Below, in pieces: positions 1 through 11,389 of a stretch of 64,000 nucleotides of DNA (position 1 is its first letter; every line of letters begins with the position of its first letter). The DNA is taken from positions 17,650,001 to 17,714,000 of the forward strand of contig NC_135365.1 in assembly GCF_051622035.1 (NCBI RefSeq). Reading direction: 5' to 3'. The position numbers and the translations under genes were made by a program. Under the pieces are notes generated by a model. It was not told where the DNA came from. It worked only from the letters and a program-made list of their open reading frames with translations, and did no database searches. Source of the stretch: Arctopsyche grandis. Lineage: Eukaryota > Arthropoda > Insecta > Trichoptera > Hydropsychidae.

Positions 1-746
1 ACCAGTCGGCCAGTCGCCTCTGATGACACACTTGTGACCCGATACTGTCGATGATATTTTTTCAGCTGGTTTACCAGTAACTAGATATATAATATTTCAA
101 CGACGATTGCTCTCGCAATTCGCTCCTAAACCGCGAACACCACCATTGACAACCATACCAACAAGAAAAATTGCAAATTTATAATGTTCTACAATATTTC
201 CAATACATACTTACATAGTTATTATAATGCTTTATAGCTAAAATTCATATCAAATTTCAAAAACTATTCATCCGCAGAGTACACATTTTGTTTCAAACAT
301 AAATAGTATCGAAATAAAACGTGCATTTGTTTCATATTTATTACAATGAATGTTCTATACTGTCTCTGGCGAAGTTTTGAAATTTTTCAAAATGCTGGGC
401 CTATTGTTGGCATTCTCATTATTGAAAATAAGAATCATTTATCCGACACTATGATGAAAAAGTGTTAGTAGTAGGTATAGTCTGGTGATGTTAGCTAGTG
501 ATATAGATTACTTCGAATGTGGTACACAGAGCAAACAAACACCAGCGGCTAAACCACATGTGTCCATTGGTGGTACACAGAATACAGCCTACGTATTTTT
601 CAACTTTTTTATTAAAAAAATTAAATAACTCAATATATTAATAAAACAATTTTCCATGCAAAATATATTTCTGTTGTTTGATGCATTTTCATACTATGAG
701 GATTTTTTGAAATAATCTAGTTAGCATTTAACTATATTTTTGGACT
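1..746. other. Unassigned AT-rich sequence
   Basis: No coding region, tRNA or bounded transposon is recognised here. Around 520-590 there are two copies of GTGGTACACAG, which may be the end of an unidentified repeat. Confidence 0.4.
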
Positions 747-1091
747 CGGTAGCGTCTAGGTCAGTGCGGGGAGTGCGGTCTGCACAGGGTGACACCACAT
801 TGTTCAAGTTGAAAAACACTAATTCGACATATTCGTTGTATGTATGACGGTCCTCGAGCGGCTACACGCCTCATTGCAATATCTGTATATATACAGCTTT
901 CTGTATATATACAGCTTTCTATATATAGCATGAATTAAGAGCCATAATTGGCTTTTGTTCAAATTCTTGAGAGATCGGTGTATGTACCTAAAGGTAAGAA
1001 GGTTAACTGATTCAGTCAGACGGAGACGCAATCTAGAAATAACGTGTGAACTTAACTTCTCTATTGGCGCTTCTCTCTCGTAAGTTATAAC

Positions 1092-1255
1092 TAGTGGCCG
1101 GATCCACAGCGTGCCGTTTATTGTTCAATTGTTGTAAATGCTATTGTTCAGTTGTTGCAAAAGGTTCGCCCAACCTTTTTTTTGTACTCTAGCTTTGTAA
1201 ATAGAGCAAAACCGCCCCGATTCCTGGAAAAAGCACGGTCTCTATCCGCAGTCTA
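1092..1255. mobile_element. Family A hAT-type MITE, copy 1
   Basis: 164 bp, beginning TAGTGGCCGGATCCACAGCG and ending CGGTCTCTATCCGCAGTCTA, so the ends are imperfect inverted repeats. It is flanked by GTTATAAC (1084-1091) and GTTATAAG (1256-1263), 7 of 8 matching, the 8-bp duplication expected of hAT transposition. It contains no coding sequence. Related copies lie at 19216, 20021 and 55525, sharing the internal stretch CCTGGAAAAAGCACG. Confidence 0.75.
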
Positions 1256-1263
1256 GTTATAAG

Positions 1264-1408
1264 CAGTCTCCGGCGCTGCAATGTGCCAGCGCCGAAATAA
1301 ATTGGATCCTTTTGTCAATTTCTATTGTTAACCTAAAAGTTTAACAATATAAATTGACAAAAGAAACCCAATTATTTCGGCGCTGGCGCATCGCAGCACT
1401 GGAGACTG
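1264..1408. mobile_element. 145-bp near-perfect palindromic MITE
   Basis: The left half CAGTCTCCGGCGCTGC...AATTGGATCCTTTTGTCAATT is mirrored by ...AATTGACAAAAG...GGCGCTGGCG...CTGGAGACTG, with a centre near CTAAAA at about 1333. The CAG...CTG ends suit a hAT-type foldback, but no clean 8-bp duplication is visible. It abuts the family A MITE directly. A more decayed relative (CTTCGGCGTTGG...CCAACGCCGATC) abuts the family A copy at 19216-19363. Confidence 0.65.
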
Positions 1409-1436
1409 ATATAACAATTAACAAATATTATTATTA

Positions 1437-1870
1437 GCCAGCAGCATAGCTCGGTCGTTAAGCTTCAGACTAGCAGCGAGAGGCGCCGGGTTCGATTCCA
1501 TGAGCTGATCTCGATTGAAAAGAATTTTTCTGAGTATATCTGTAGTGCTGCTGATCAGACTTGGATATTTGTGACTCCATGTCGATCGTTTCCTATCAGA
1601 GTTTGCCAATTTTTCTGATTTCATTGTTGAAATGGTTCCCGATTAAAATTGGCTAAAAACCTTCCTACCTACTGTCACCACTATTGGAGTATGATTAATG
1701 TACAATAAAATGTATGTACAATTCATATATGTTTCCTTAATTATGACTTTTCAGTGTATCGTAATTCATTGACTTGTGTAATAAAAATGCTGCATTGTTT
1801 GTAATTGGCCAGGAAGGCGCATTGGGGTTTAACTGTAAAGCCTTCCTGGTATATATGTAAAAAAAAAAAT
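1437..1870 (+). mobile_element. tRNA-headed SINE, complete copy (family S)
   Basis: The head CCAGCAGCATAGCTCGGTCG...GGGTTCGATTCC has a plausible pol III A box (TAGCTCGGTCG) and a perfect B box (GGTTCGATTCC near 1487-1499). The body includes CTTGGATATTTGTGACTCCA and CCTATCAGAGTTTGCCAATT. The 3' end is a hairpin, CCAGGAAGGC...GCCTTCCTGG (1809-1849), followed by a poly(A) run. Other copies are at 2777 (5' part), 34390-34801 (minus) and 52141-52545. It is not a functional tRNA gene, because no acceptor stem pairing or anticodon arm completes the fold. Confidence 0.85.
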
Positions 1871-2017
1871 TAATAAGAAATATATTTTATGTGACACCAC
1901 CACGCACCAAATGACACCACCCTTTGCGATGCCACTGTAGACTCAAAAATAATGTCCAATATCTGATAAACCGATAGTATCACTCTTACATATGTACATA
2001 TGTACATACGAGTATAT

Positions 2018-2700
2018 CCAACTCCGAAGAGGATATGGTAGATATACTCCGCCGTTTGCAACATGAAAGCAGAATACTAGGCCTCGAGATGAGCAGAGAG
2101 AAAACTAAGATTATGATGGATCGACATGATCGACAAGGACGGATGATTTATCTAATTTTGAAGTTATAAATAAACGAGTTAATTTATCTCGGATCAACGT
2201 TATCAGACGACGGAGGGTGTGAGACTGAAATTTAAAGGTGATTCCGCATAGTTGTCCGAATGTTGAAATTGAGCAAAATTTGGAAATACCGAGGTATCAC
2301 TGTCTGCAAAAATGCTTCTGGTCGGAATTTTGGTCTTCTCCGTGTTTCTGAACGGAGTGGAGAAATTAGGAGGTATATAGAATAGTAGAAAATATACGCT
2401 TTTGACATGTGGTGCTGGAGACGGATACTCAGAATGTTTTTGATAACGAGAACTGAAAGAACTAAGGGTTGGGAGAAGGCTGTCAACTATCTTTTTTCCA
2501 GTTCCTTTGGCACATCGCGAGGTGAGACCAGGAAACCCTGGAAAAATTGATCGCTCTGAGAAGCGTTGAGGAAAGCAGAGTAAGACGAAGATCCCCAACA
2601 AGATGGAGTTTCCGGGTCAGGGCTGCCACTAAGAAAACTAAGGACATGACGGGCCGCATTATGGAAGTCAGAAGATATGAGAAAACCGACGACAAAGAAG
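2018..2700 (+). pseudogene. RTE-type non-LTR reverse transcriptase, decayed C-terminal part
   Basis: Starting at about 2018 one frame reads SNSEEDMVDILRRLQHESR and LGLEMSREKTKIMM, matching the segment downstream of the catalytic motif in RTE-family polymerases. After frameshifts, other frames read KMLLVGILVFSVFLNG (near 2308), MWCWRR (near 2410) and ETLEKLIALRSVEESRVRRR with SPTRW (near 2540-2620), the usual order of an RTE C-terminus. The end, GACGACAAAGAAGAA, resembles RTE 3' tails. At least two frame breaks and several stops make it non-functional. The N-terminal endonuclease is absent. Confidence 0.7.
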
Positions 2701-2776
2701 AATTTATTAAATTTTTTGACTAGTGCTAATGTAGGATTTCTATATTTTCTATAGAATGAAATGGAATTAGTTGAAC

Positions 2777-3210
2777 GGTATAGCTCTATAGTTGCATTAA
2801 TAACCACCGAGAGGTTCCCGGGTTCAAGCTTTGGATTGACCTCGATTGAAGAGAATTTATTCGGAGTATTTCTGCAACGCTGCTGATCAGATTTGGATAT
2901 TTGTGATTCCAAGTCGATTGTTTCTGAATCTGAATATGACAATTTATTTGATTTCATTTTCGAAAAGGTTCCTCATCAAATTAGCAAAACCATTCTACCC
3001 ACTATACTACCACTATTTTAATATGACTTGGATATTTGTAACTCCAAGTTGGTCGATTCCTATCAGAGTTTGCCAATTGATCTGATTTCATTTTTGAAAT
3101 GGTTCCTCGTCAAATTGGCAAAACCATTCCTACCTACTATGTATTTGTCACCACTACTTGAAGATGATTTCAAATTTATAATATTTAAATGTATATACAA
3201 GTTTATTACC
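2777..3210 (+). mobile_element. SINE family S, copy 2, with duplicated body and no 3' hairpin
   Basis: The head GGTATAGCTCTATAGTTGC...CCGGGTTCAAGC retains degenerate A and B boxes. The body unit (TTGGATATTTGTGATTCC... to ...CCATTCTACCCACTATACTACCACTA) occurs at about 2880-3015 and again at about 3022-3165 (TTGGATATTTGTAACTCC...). This gives a head-body-body arrangement. The conserved CCAGGAAGGC 3' hairpin is missing, so the copy is truncated or rearranged. Confidence 0.7.
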
Positions 3211-4250
3211 ATATGTAGGTGTCGCTCAAGGGTAAAACCCGTAATGGCATCATGGTAAAATATAATTTTTTTAAAAAAGAAGAAAATAATTGATTGTAGT
3301 GAAGCAAACAACGACAGATTCTCAGTTGATTTGAAGTTTTAATATTATATTATATTATATAGTAGATTGGCAGGAATTGTCTACTGGTTAGTAATTGGCA
3401 GAAAGAGGTAGAGAAGATCATAAAATAACGATAATTAAATATAATGATTCGATTAAATCAGATAAGACTGCATCTGTTCAAGAATACAGTGCGCTTACGT
3501 TGTTAACTATAAACGTATTTGCTGACTATACCCAGTAAAAGCAACAGTCAAAATTTTATATTTTTATATATGTTGGTTTAAATACTTGTTTGTGTTTAAA
3601 ATATTGTGCCGTACTTGAAAGTCATTTAGAAAATCCAAGTGAAGAAATCCAATAGGTTTGTAAATGTACTAAAGGCGGTGATGATGAGAAAAATAATAAA
3701 CATACATAAATGTGTATGTACATATGTAGTCTTTCAACTGATATTGATGACCCAACCCTAAAAGAAAAATGTATGAAAGATTTTCATTAAAATTTTTACC
3801 ACCAAAAGCATTAACTATGTTAAATTAGTATTTCAAACATTTGAGCAATTGAAACTGTACAGTTCAAAGTAAATCCAAAATTTTTTCACAATAAATTAAT
3901 TAATATCATCGAATAGTCAATTAAAGATATCGATGTGAGCCACTGTTGTCATTTGAGTTGTATAACATTACAAATAAATGGTAGTTGAGTGCAGCGGCCA
4001 TAAGGTGCCCCGTCCTCCAGTTGCGCTCAGTCACCACCTGACATCTGCTTAACACCAACTCACCTGTGCTCAGGTATAGAAAACATCACCATCTCCACTA
4101 TTTCCTCAAAATAATAACCCACTCTATAAATCCACAGTAAATGAAAATTATCTCTTATACGATATATGTTCCATTACATACGTACCATTACCATTACGTG
4201 GCGTTAATCAGGTATGCCCTCAACAATATATTTACATACATATGAGCCGA
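3211..4250. other. Unassigned AT-rich sequence
   Basis: Nothing beyond simple AT-rich stretches and a short TATA repeat near 3342-3361. The segment 3985-4085 is locally richer in C but has no readable frame. Confidence 0.4.
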
Positions 4251-4465
4251 TATATTTGAAAGTGGTAAAAGTCCACTTTTCTTCATTTCGAGAAAACATT
4301 AAATATAATGTTTTGCATATAACAATATTTAAAAATACTGGTGGCATGTAATACGTTTCTTCTGCTTTTCCGAGATTCTGGACATATCGAATTACAATTA
4401 GTGAATTGAATCAAACAGAAATAGTGTTTTTGGAACTGGAAATGGAAATGCCACTTTCAAATATA
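4251..4465. mobile_element. Family G short inverted-repeat element, copy 1
   Basis: TATATTTGAAAGTGG (4251-4265) is perfectly mirrored by CCACTTTCAAATATA (4451-4465). The terminal TA on each side could be a TA target duplication, as in Tc1/mariner-type MITEs. The interior (AAACATTAAATATAATGTTTTG, then TTTAAAAATACTGGTGGC) recurs at 17028-17263. No coding capacity. Confidence 0.65.
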
Positions 4466-6559
4466 ATGGTTCATATTTATACTATATTTTAATAGAAGAT
4501 ACAACTAATCAATACACCTAAAAGTATTAAAATACTAGTTTCGTATAATAGAACAAACAATATATTTGAATTTTATTATTAAATCTTTACTTTTAATCAA
4601 AAATACAATTTAAATATATGTTTATATGTAAATTTTCATTGATTATTAATTTTAAAATATAAATAATATTATATGGTATTAAAAAATCATCAAATATTTA
4701 AATTAAAATGCTCTTATAAATGAATTCAAATTTATATGTTTGGATTAATTTTTGATAGTTTTAATAATAAATAAAATTTTATTTTTTTATTGTTTTCTAT
4801 TGCCCAGACGATTTTTTTTCAATATCAAATTATTTGTATAATTCACGTCGATGTTTATTTTATTTGTCCAACACACTTTCGACCTTACAAATTCCGACAA
4901 AGGAATACCATGTTTCCTCAGGTGCAAAACAGCATTAAACATTTTACGATAACAAAGGAACGACATTCCTAAGCGTTCCCCATATAATAGTCCATATATA
5001 CGCTCGACATATCCAAAGCTTTCCAATGGTTTATTCATGTATAAAAAATCGGGAAAATCCTCCAGGTTTCCTGTTCTTAACTAATCTTCAAATATGACTG
5101 CTCGTTGAAATCGCTGAAAAAACCACGGATCGGAAAAGCCGAGTTTCACAATCGACCACGAATGCTCTCGCCTCGCCGAAAACCAATATTTTGCCAGTGT
5201 TGATGCTAAAAACGAGTGATGAAAGCAAACAAACGATCGACATTGTGCTTCGAGCGCACCTGAACTAACTCACCGTAATAAATCATGTTGAACAACCGGC
5301 ACAAGTGCTCGCTTTGAGATTAATTCGGAACACCATTGCTACTTGTGTAATAGTCACGCTTAAACGTGCTCGACCACGTGGTTGAATTTCGCCGGGAAAT
5401 TGGTGAAAATTCCGGACGAAGTCTACTCATTCTATAATTAAGGTCACCAGAATATAATAACTATTAATAAAATACTTGATAAGTAATACTCACCATAAAC
5501 ATATTTTTTTCATCATAATTTATTTTCACTTTGTTCCTTACAACTGAGTATTACTGTATTACGTATTCCAGTACATGAATATAACCTTTGCACTTTCGCT
5601 AGATTTTATTCCATAAACTTTTTAGCTTAAATAGAATATTTAGGTCAAATTCGTACTCGACAGGCTTACATATAATATAATGCTCCGTGAAATGAATTTC
5701 AAATCGTTGCGTTATCAAACCGCATACAAAATTTTGCATTGTTTAAATAAATTTGACAAATACAACTTTCTATATTTTTTATTGTTTGAATAATAATTAT
5801 GTTATTATATTTTTAAATATAAATTTCGTGTTAAATGTCTTAAATTCCAATAATTAGATTAGAATAACTCAATCAGATTGAACTTTGATTTAAATTGAAA
5901 ACGATCTTTCGAAAGTTCTCGACTATCGATCGATGTCCAAGCGGCGGTCTAATGCAATAAGAATTTGGCCTGTTGATCTTTATTGGTCTGTAGGTGTCTG
6001 ATGCCTTTTATTCACCACTTAACTCCACTTCGTAATGGTAATTGGCTTTAGTTAACAATGTGGAAGCGCAAGAGCATCGTCGACGATACACCTTCTATCT
6101 GACCAGTATCTCCCAATTTTATTTGAAATAAAATTAATAAACTAAGTGTGCCTTTTGTTTATGTTAATTTCAGAAGATGGAGAAGATGACATCGACATCT
6201 TGTGAGGATTTTGAATGCTGAAAGATATTCTAATAAGGCGATGTTGGTTTGTGACCGTCACTAACAGGCAGTGTTGCGCTCGGTTTGCCTGTTTTGGCGT
6301 TCGCAAAATGAACTCGCCTTAACCTTTCTCAATATTTTCATCACGAAAGTCCTTCTCAAACAACAACGGATACACATATCCGTTGTATTTAGAAATAATG
6401 TATTCAAGGGGAAAAAATCTTGAGTCTATGTTTAAACACTTAATATATGAATTACTTCTTTATTTTCTAGGTAGAACAATTAATCTATGCCATACACTGA
6501 TGCAAATGAACATCCTGTCTGAACTTAAACTTATTCCTTAAAACTTCCTATTCGAACTC
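4466..6559. other. Unassigned AT-rich sequence
   Basis: No gene is recognised. An acceptor-like TTTATGTTAATTTCAG ends at 6173 and is followed by about a dozen acidic codons and a stop, but there is no partner exon. The segment 5100-5400 has a more mixed base composition and could be regulatory; nothing specific supports that. Confidence 0.4.
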
Positions 6560-7047
6560 CTTCCGAAATTAAATCACTTTTGTATGATATGAGACTGAAA
6601 AGAATGAATCTTTCCACTTGGGAAATGAGAAGAGAGGTGATCTAATTGAAGTCTATCAAATTATAAATAACCATTACAATAAAATATGATAAACCTCATT
6701 ACGTTTAACAATACACTCATCTGAGAGGTCATACTCTCAGACTCAGATATTTACTTCAAACTAATTAGAGAATCCTTCTTTTCAAATAGAGTAGTTAAAA
6801 TTTTTAATTGTCTGTCCAACGAATTAGTAACTTCTAATAACTTGAACCATTTTAAAAATAAAATTGATGATTTCCTTAAAGTAAATGGATTTTTCTAGTT
6901 CTTTTTTCGGTTTATCTTTTGTATTTTCTCTCCTTTTTAAATTGTTTCCTTTATTTTTGATTTTTATATAGCTTTATGTATTAAGAAACCCCTAGGGGCC
7001 ATCGGCTATGCTGCCTTTCCCAAATATTCTTAAATAAATAAACAAAA
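6560..7047 (+). pseudogene. CR1/L2-like non-LTR retrotransposon, 3' end remnant
   Basis: Frames read KRMNLSTWEMRRE (about 6598), RGHTLRLRYLLQTN (about 6725) and, one frame over, SNRVVKIFNCLSNEL then FKNKIDDFLKVNGFF and a stop near 6896. This is the typical order of a CR1/L2-type reverse-transcriptase C-terminus (RLNLxTLExRR ... RGHTLKL ... FFSNRVVNxWNxLP ... FKNRLDxFL). Internal stops and one frameshift show decay. The 3' UTR ends in an AAATAAATAAAC tail at 7047. Fragments of the same family lie at 8238-8372, 10800-10985 and 31268-31377. Confidence 0.75.
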
Positions 7048-8237
7048 TGAATACAATAATTTGTTTTAATATGAACAATCCTCATAAATGACTATTGACA
7101 CTTGTAAAAATACTAAAACTTATTCAATCATATTCATCTAAGAACTTCAGGACAGCTCATTGTTTATAAATTTGATCAAATATTGTTTGTATGTGTGTGT
7201 GTAATTTACAATATCTATTATTGATGCTTCTTATCAATTCAAATAATTGTTATCATGCATACAAACAAACACAAATTTTCATTGTAAACTTTCTGCATAC
7301 AGATCATAGTTCATAGTTCATGAACAACAATAATTATATTGTATTTACAATAACTGCATTGTATTTATAAATTAAAATATAATACGCATCTTTATTTTAT
7401 GAATTAATCATATGGACATGTGGTTTTGAATACAATGAATTCCTTTTTCCCAATTTGATAAAGAATATGAGATGTTGGTAACCTTCAATGATCTTTAAAA
7501 AACAATTGCTATTAAAGATACTAAGAGTATTAAAAATACAAAAGTCATTTTAAGCATACATGTGTATATGTGTGTATCAGTCACGCTAGCATACCTAAGC
7601 ACTCTATAGAATACGTGTATACTAGATACACTAATCAAAAACATACATACGACGCTTTATATACGTGAGAGGATATTACAAAGAGGAAGCCCACATGTAA
7701 TTGTCAATCCAATTATGTTTTATTAGTCGACGTGGTATTTGAAGATTTTTTTCAGTGTAAAAAATCCTGCGGGTTTATATTATATACGAATATGTGCAAT
7801 AAAAACGTATTATAGGAATATTTTTCACGGTAAAACATTATTTAACACATACATACGTACATAAGTTTTATTCGTAGGCCAAAAATACACCCATCTTAAA
7901 AACTTACATATGTATATCTCCCAAACTAAGAATGGTGAAAATGCCAAATTAATTACATTTATAAATCCATAGTGATTTTTAACAAAGATTTAATCATTTA
8001 TACTATAAATAGCGTTTTAAATTAAATTAGTAAGAATATTACATATCTATTGAACTAGATTTTTTAACTCAAAATTTATTATATGTATTTTTAGCACATT
8101 GCGTATTCATTTAAAATAAAATTAATTTACTTAAACTATTTTTACAATCAAAATTAGATTATAATAAAAGAAGTATGTAAAAAGCGATTTAAAAAAATTA
8201 CAAAAAGAGGTATGTAAAAAGAGGAATTTCAAAAATA
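7048..8237. other. Unassigned AT-rich sequence
   Basis: AT-rich with scattered TACATA/TGTGTG tracts (for example 7190-7202). No supported gene or bounded element. Confidence 0.4.
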
Positions 8238-8372
8238 CCTTCCGAACTTAATATACTCTCATACGATATGAGAATGAATCTGTCCACATTGGAAACGAGA
8301 AGAATAAGAGCTTAGCTTACAAAATTAAAAATAACCACAAAAATTTTCCAACGATAAACCTCCTAACGCAGT
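8238..8372 (+). pseudogene. CR1-like retrotransposon fragment, left part split by a hAT element
   Basis: CCTTCCGAACTTAATATACT...GATATGAGAATGAATCTGTCCAC...GGAAACGAGAAG parallels 6556-6640 of the CR1-like remnant (peptide RMNLSTLETRR). It breaks at 8372, where a hAT-type end begins. The sequence at 10800-10985 matches the family's final coding and 3' UTR segment, so the two pieces are probably one old insertion, with part of the middle also missing. Confidence 0.6.
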
Positions 8373-10480
8373 ATTTCACAACCTTTTTATGCCACTTCAA
8401 TGTCTCAAAAATCACCATGCCCCCCCCCCCCCCTATATCATACATAATTATACAGCTCAAATTCAGGAAAAAATATATAAAGAAGACTTATTATTAAAAT
8501 ATATAAAGATCCAGGGGGGCAAGCCGGGCAATTGTCTGGAGCGGCAGATTTGGGAAAAAATCGATGTAAAACAACAAAAAAAAACTTCATCTATTGTTAC
8601 TACGTACATAGATAAAGTAATAAATTACGAGACATGAACGTATCATACATTTTCAACGTGTCACAGGTCATTAAAAAGTAGGGCGTCCCTTCGGTGGCAT
8701 AATTTTTAAAAAACAATAATCAATAAATAATGAAATTGATATACAATAGATCTTCAAATGGATTCAAGAAAAAAATATTGGCGTAAAATTTTAATTAGGA
8801 TCATATGTAGTTACATATTAACAAAAATTGTTTGAATATTTCGTGGACACAGAAATAGAAAAGACTAGGGAAATTAATTTAAGAAATTGCAATTTAATAA
8901 AAAATTAGGTTTCTTTTAACCCTCCCTCACCGAAGTGGGGTATGCAAGTGCCCCAATTTTTACGTCTTTCGTAATAACGATGTGGTTTTCAAATCTATAC
9001 ACCCTATATTTCTTGTATTCCTAGAATTAACTTCAAGAAATTTATTTTAATAGACTTTGTATGATTTAGAAAAGGGGTACATCGTAAAAAAATACATTTA
9101 TATATTTCTACGTTCCAAAGTATGGCGGTAGCGATAAGTCATATTTTTTACTGTTCGCTTGCATATTCTTGTTGATCGATGAATTAATGCGAGAGGAAGA
9201 GACGGCTTTATTTTCGTAAGCTATTGTTTTTGTCGCTTTTGGCGCGTGCCTATTGAGTCATGCAGTCGCCTGTTGGCCTTACCTACATATGTATGTGCGT
9301 TTTCGTGTTGATGCTTGTCGCTATTTTTTAATACAAAAATAATCAAAAAGATGCTATAGGACTAATACTTTTTTATGTTGTGTACAAAATGATTAATAAG
9401 ATATATATTGAACCCATTTGTATTGAAAAAAGCTGTACTTTGATTAAAAAATACTGGGATCTTACTTGACCCCGGTTCGGGACACTCGTTGGATCTCGAC
9501 GCTCCGTACTTCAAAGGTTAAACTTCGTTTGCATAATGGCTGAAAATAATAAAAGCTTTATTGTTTTTATTTGACATAACATCGCAAATATAGATATATT
9601 TGGACTACTAAAATAATCTTTCGGCTGTGGCGCATTTTTTTTTTTGTAGACATTTCGTATAAGGGTAATATATTATTTATCTGATACCTTTATCTTTCTG
9701 ACTCTTTATATATGTACATACATACATACATATGTTTATTATATTTATTTTTTAAATAAGATTTTAAATTTAAAAAAAATACCTACAAAAATATCCTGTC
9801 AAAAAATCATGTTTTAAAATAACAACATAAGAAGGGTGCCAAAAAAAATTTTGCGGGTGGCGAAAAAGCTGGATCGGTGCCTGAGGCTAAGGATCGGGAC
9901 ATACGGTTTTACTATTTATTGCTAATTTCGAATAAAAACCAATTTTTTACAAACTATTTTGCTATCTTACTTTGAACACTGACCGAGAGCACTATTTTTT
10001 TATTTGCACTTGAATTGAAGACTATCCCATGTAACCATTATAAGCTATAAATACAGCCTCTCTGCCTATAATGATTGATTCAAACATCTGTATTGACAAT
10101 TTTGAATCTCATATATTTTATTACCACCAATATCATTGCTTAGTGGCATTTCTTTGATATGTTTGTAATCTAGTTCCTGAACTTTTTTAAAGAAAAACGG
10201 ATATACACATATGTGAGTTTCCCCCTATAGTTTGATTTTTTGTCATATTTAGATATGAGAAGAGAAATTTGACAGCCTTCAAGAATGGTAGCATTTCGTA
10301 CAGAGAGCAATGAATTTTATTGTTGATATTTTTTCAAATTTCTCAATGGAAATATCAAAAATTAATTTCGGCAAATGGAATTCTTAATAAAAAATATTTA
10401 ATAAATATATAATGATTCACTCATTTCCACCCCCCCCCCCCCCTCACAAACTTTAAAAGTACCCCACGGTGGGAAACACT
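8373..10480. mobile_element. hAT-type element, about 2.1 kb, decayed
   Basis: Left end CAGTATTTCACAACCTTTTT, right end CCCCACGGTGGGAAACACTG. These are inverted relatives of the CAGTGTTTCCCAACC ends found on many hAT elements. Flanks TCCTAACG (8365-8372) and TCCTAA followed by a MITE (10481 on) share at least six bases and are consistent with an 8-bp duplication. Poly-C tracts sit just inside each end (8420-8433 and 10430-10443). No transposase frame survives. A piggyBac-like insertion lies within (8920-9517). Confidence 0.55.
8920..9517. mobile_element. piggyBac-like non-autonomous element (tentative)
   Basis: TTAA (8916-8919) is followed by CCCTCCCTCACCGAAG, and CTTCAAAGG is followed by TTAA (9518-9521). 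TTAA duplications and CC...GG ends are the piggyBac pattern. The inverted repeats are only weakly similar and no transposase is present, so this call is tentative. Confidence 0.35.
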
Positions 10481-10487
10481 GTCCTAA

Positions 10488-10796
10488 GGGCCGGGCCGCA
10501 CCGTGGCCGTTTTTTTTTTTTTCTTTTGTCGGCCTTTGTCGGCCGACTTGTTGTGCGACACGAAAAAATGTATGGAAATGTGTGCGACAAACAAGTTGAC
10601 GAGTGTGATATGTCCCATCTAGCTTCTATCAAAGGGCCGGGCCGCACCGCTCAACTCGCGAACAACTTGCTTGAGGGCGACCAGACCAATGCATGCAGGT
10701 AGATGGGACATGCCGCACCCGTCAACTTATTTGTCGCACATTTTTTGGTGTCGCGCAACTAGTCGGCCGACAAAGTTACACGGTGCGGCCCGGCCC
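10488..10796. mobile_element. 309-bp foldback MITE with TAA duplication (PIF/Harbinger-like)
   Basis: Ends GGGCCGGGCCGCACCGTG and CACGGTGCGGCCCGGCCC are perfect 18-bp inverted repeats, flanked by TAA at 10485-10487 and 10797-10799. Pairing continues inward (GTCGGCCGAC..., TATGTCCCATCTA against TAGATGGGACAT). A further internal copy of GGGCCGGGCCGCACCG at about 10636 suggests a nested or rearranged foldback. It sits in or beside the right target duplication of the 8373-10480 hAT element. GC-rich, in strong contrast to its surroundings; two overlapping open frames here are by-products of this composition. Confidence 0.75.
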
Positions 10797-10985
10797 TAAG
10801 CCTCTTCTAAAATAAACTTAACGATTTCCTAAATATTAATGGGTTTTTGTGGTTCTTCTTTTATCACATAATCTAATTGTATTTTTTATTATTTTAATTT
10901 TACTCCCTCAAGTTTTAAATTTTTTCACTATTGTATTTTTGTTATTATTAACTCCTTGATCCCAAGTATTTTAAATAAATAGCTA
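10797..10985 (+). pseudogene. CR1-like retrotransposon fragment, right part
   Basis: CTTAACGATTTCCTAAATAT and GGGTTTTTGTGGTTCTTC align with the last codons and 3' UTR of the copy at 6560-7047 (FLxxNGF then a TTCTTTT-rich UTR). It ends near TTTAAATAAATAG. It is the likely continuation of 8238-8372. Confidence 0.5.
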
Positions 10986-11350
10986 CGATACTAGAATTTT
11001 TACTAGATACAGACTTTTTGTAGTTATTTTTATCAGTCAATCATGTACACCACTCTTTCATTGTTTTACATTTTTCAAAGAATCACTCCATAGAATGCTT
11101 TCGAATTTGATCCACGACGGTTTCACAATGAAGTTCAATATCAGCTTGCAAACAACTAAACACTTATTTATAATTTGATAAATGTATGTATGGATATATG
11201 TATTTCAATAAACCGAACGATGACAAAATGAGCGTGTATTGATAAGTGGCATGGCGATTTCTACACGACAGTGCAACGACCAATTACCGTACGAATTAGA
11301 TAAGCAAACCATATTTACAAACTGTGATGCATAATAACTTTATCCATATA
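10986..11350. other. Unassigned sequence upstream of a predicted promoter
   Basis: No element or gene recognised. Any proximal control sequence of the 11351/11383 promoter would lie here. Confidence 0.4.
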
Positions 11351-11389
11351 TATATAAACGGAATAATTTCCGAATGTCATTCAGTGCAC
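11351..11389 (+). promoter_or_regulatory. Predicted core promoter, TATA box plus initiator
   Basis: TATATAAACG begins at 11351 and the initiator TCATTCAGTGC places A+1 at 11383, a spacing of about 32 bp. This is the arrangement of insect RNA polymerase II core promoters. There is no transcript evidence. Confidence 0.5.

Larger units (their letters stand above)
747..1937. mobile_element. hAT-like element remnant acting as shell for nested insertions
   Basis: The left end reads GGTAGCGTCTAGGTCAGTGC and runs into GTGACACCAC near 789. The right end carries GTGACACCAC near 1891 and ends CGATGCCACTG at 1937. The outer ends are imperfect inverted repeats (CGGTAGCGTC against CAGTGGCATC, 7 of 10). 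TGGACTC to the left and TAGACTC to the right look like a decayed target duplication. Two MITEs and a complete SINE lie inside (1092-1255, 1264-1408, 1437-1870). Around 892-925 there is a short tandem repeat, TCTGTATATATACAGCTT. No transposase is readable. hAT membership is an inference from the end sequence. Confidence 0.45.

Noticed and set aside
1437-1510. Possible tRNA gene with a perfect B box
   Set aside because: No acceptor stem or anticodon arm; it is the head of a SINE.
6174-6212. Terminal coding exon reading EDGEDDIDIL and stop after an acceptor
   Set aside because: Only a dozen codons, with no partner exon and no homology; the acceptor alone is weak evidence.
8389-8637. 82-codon frame with a proline run
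   Set aside because: The run comes from a poly-C tract inside a decayed hAT element.
10453-10702. Open frames on both strands
   Set aside because: They sit inside a foldback MITE and mirror each other; they are products of its GC-rich arms.
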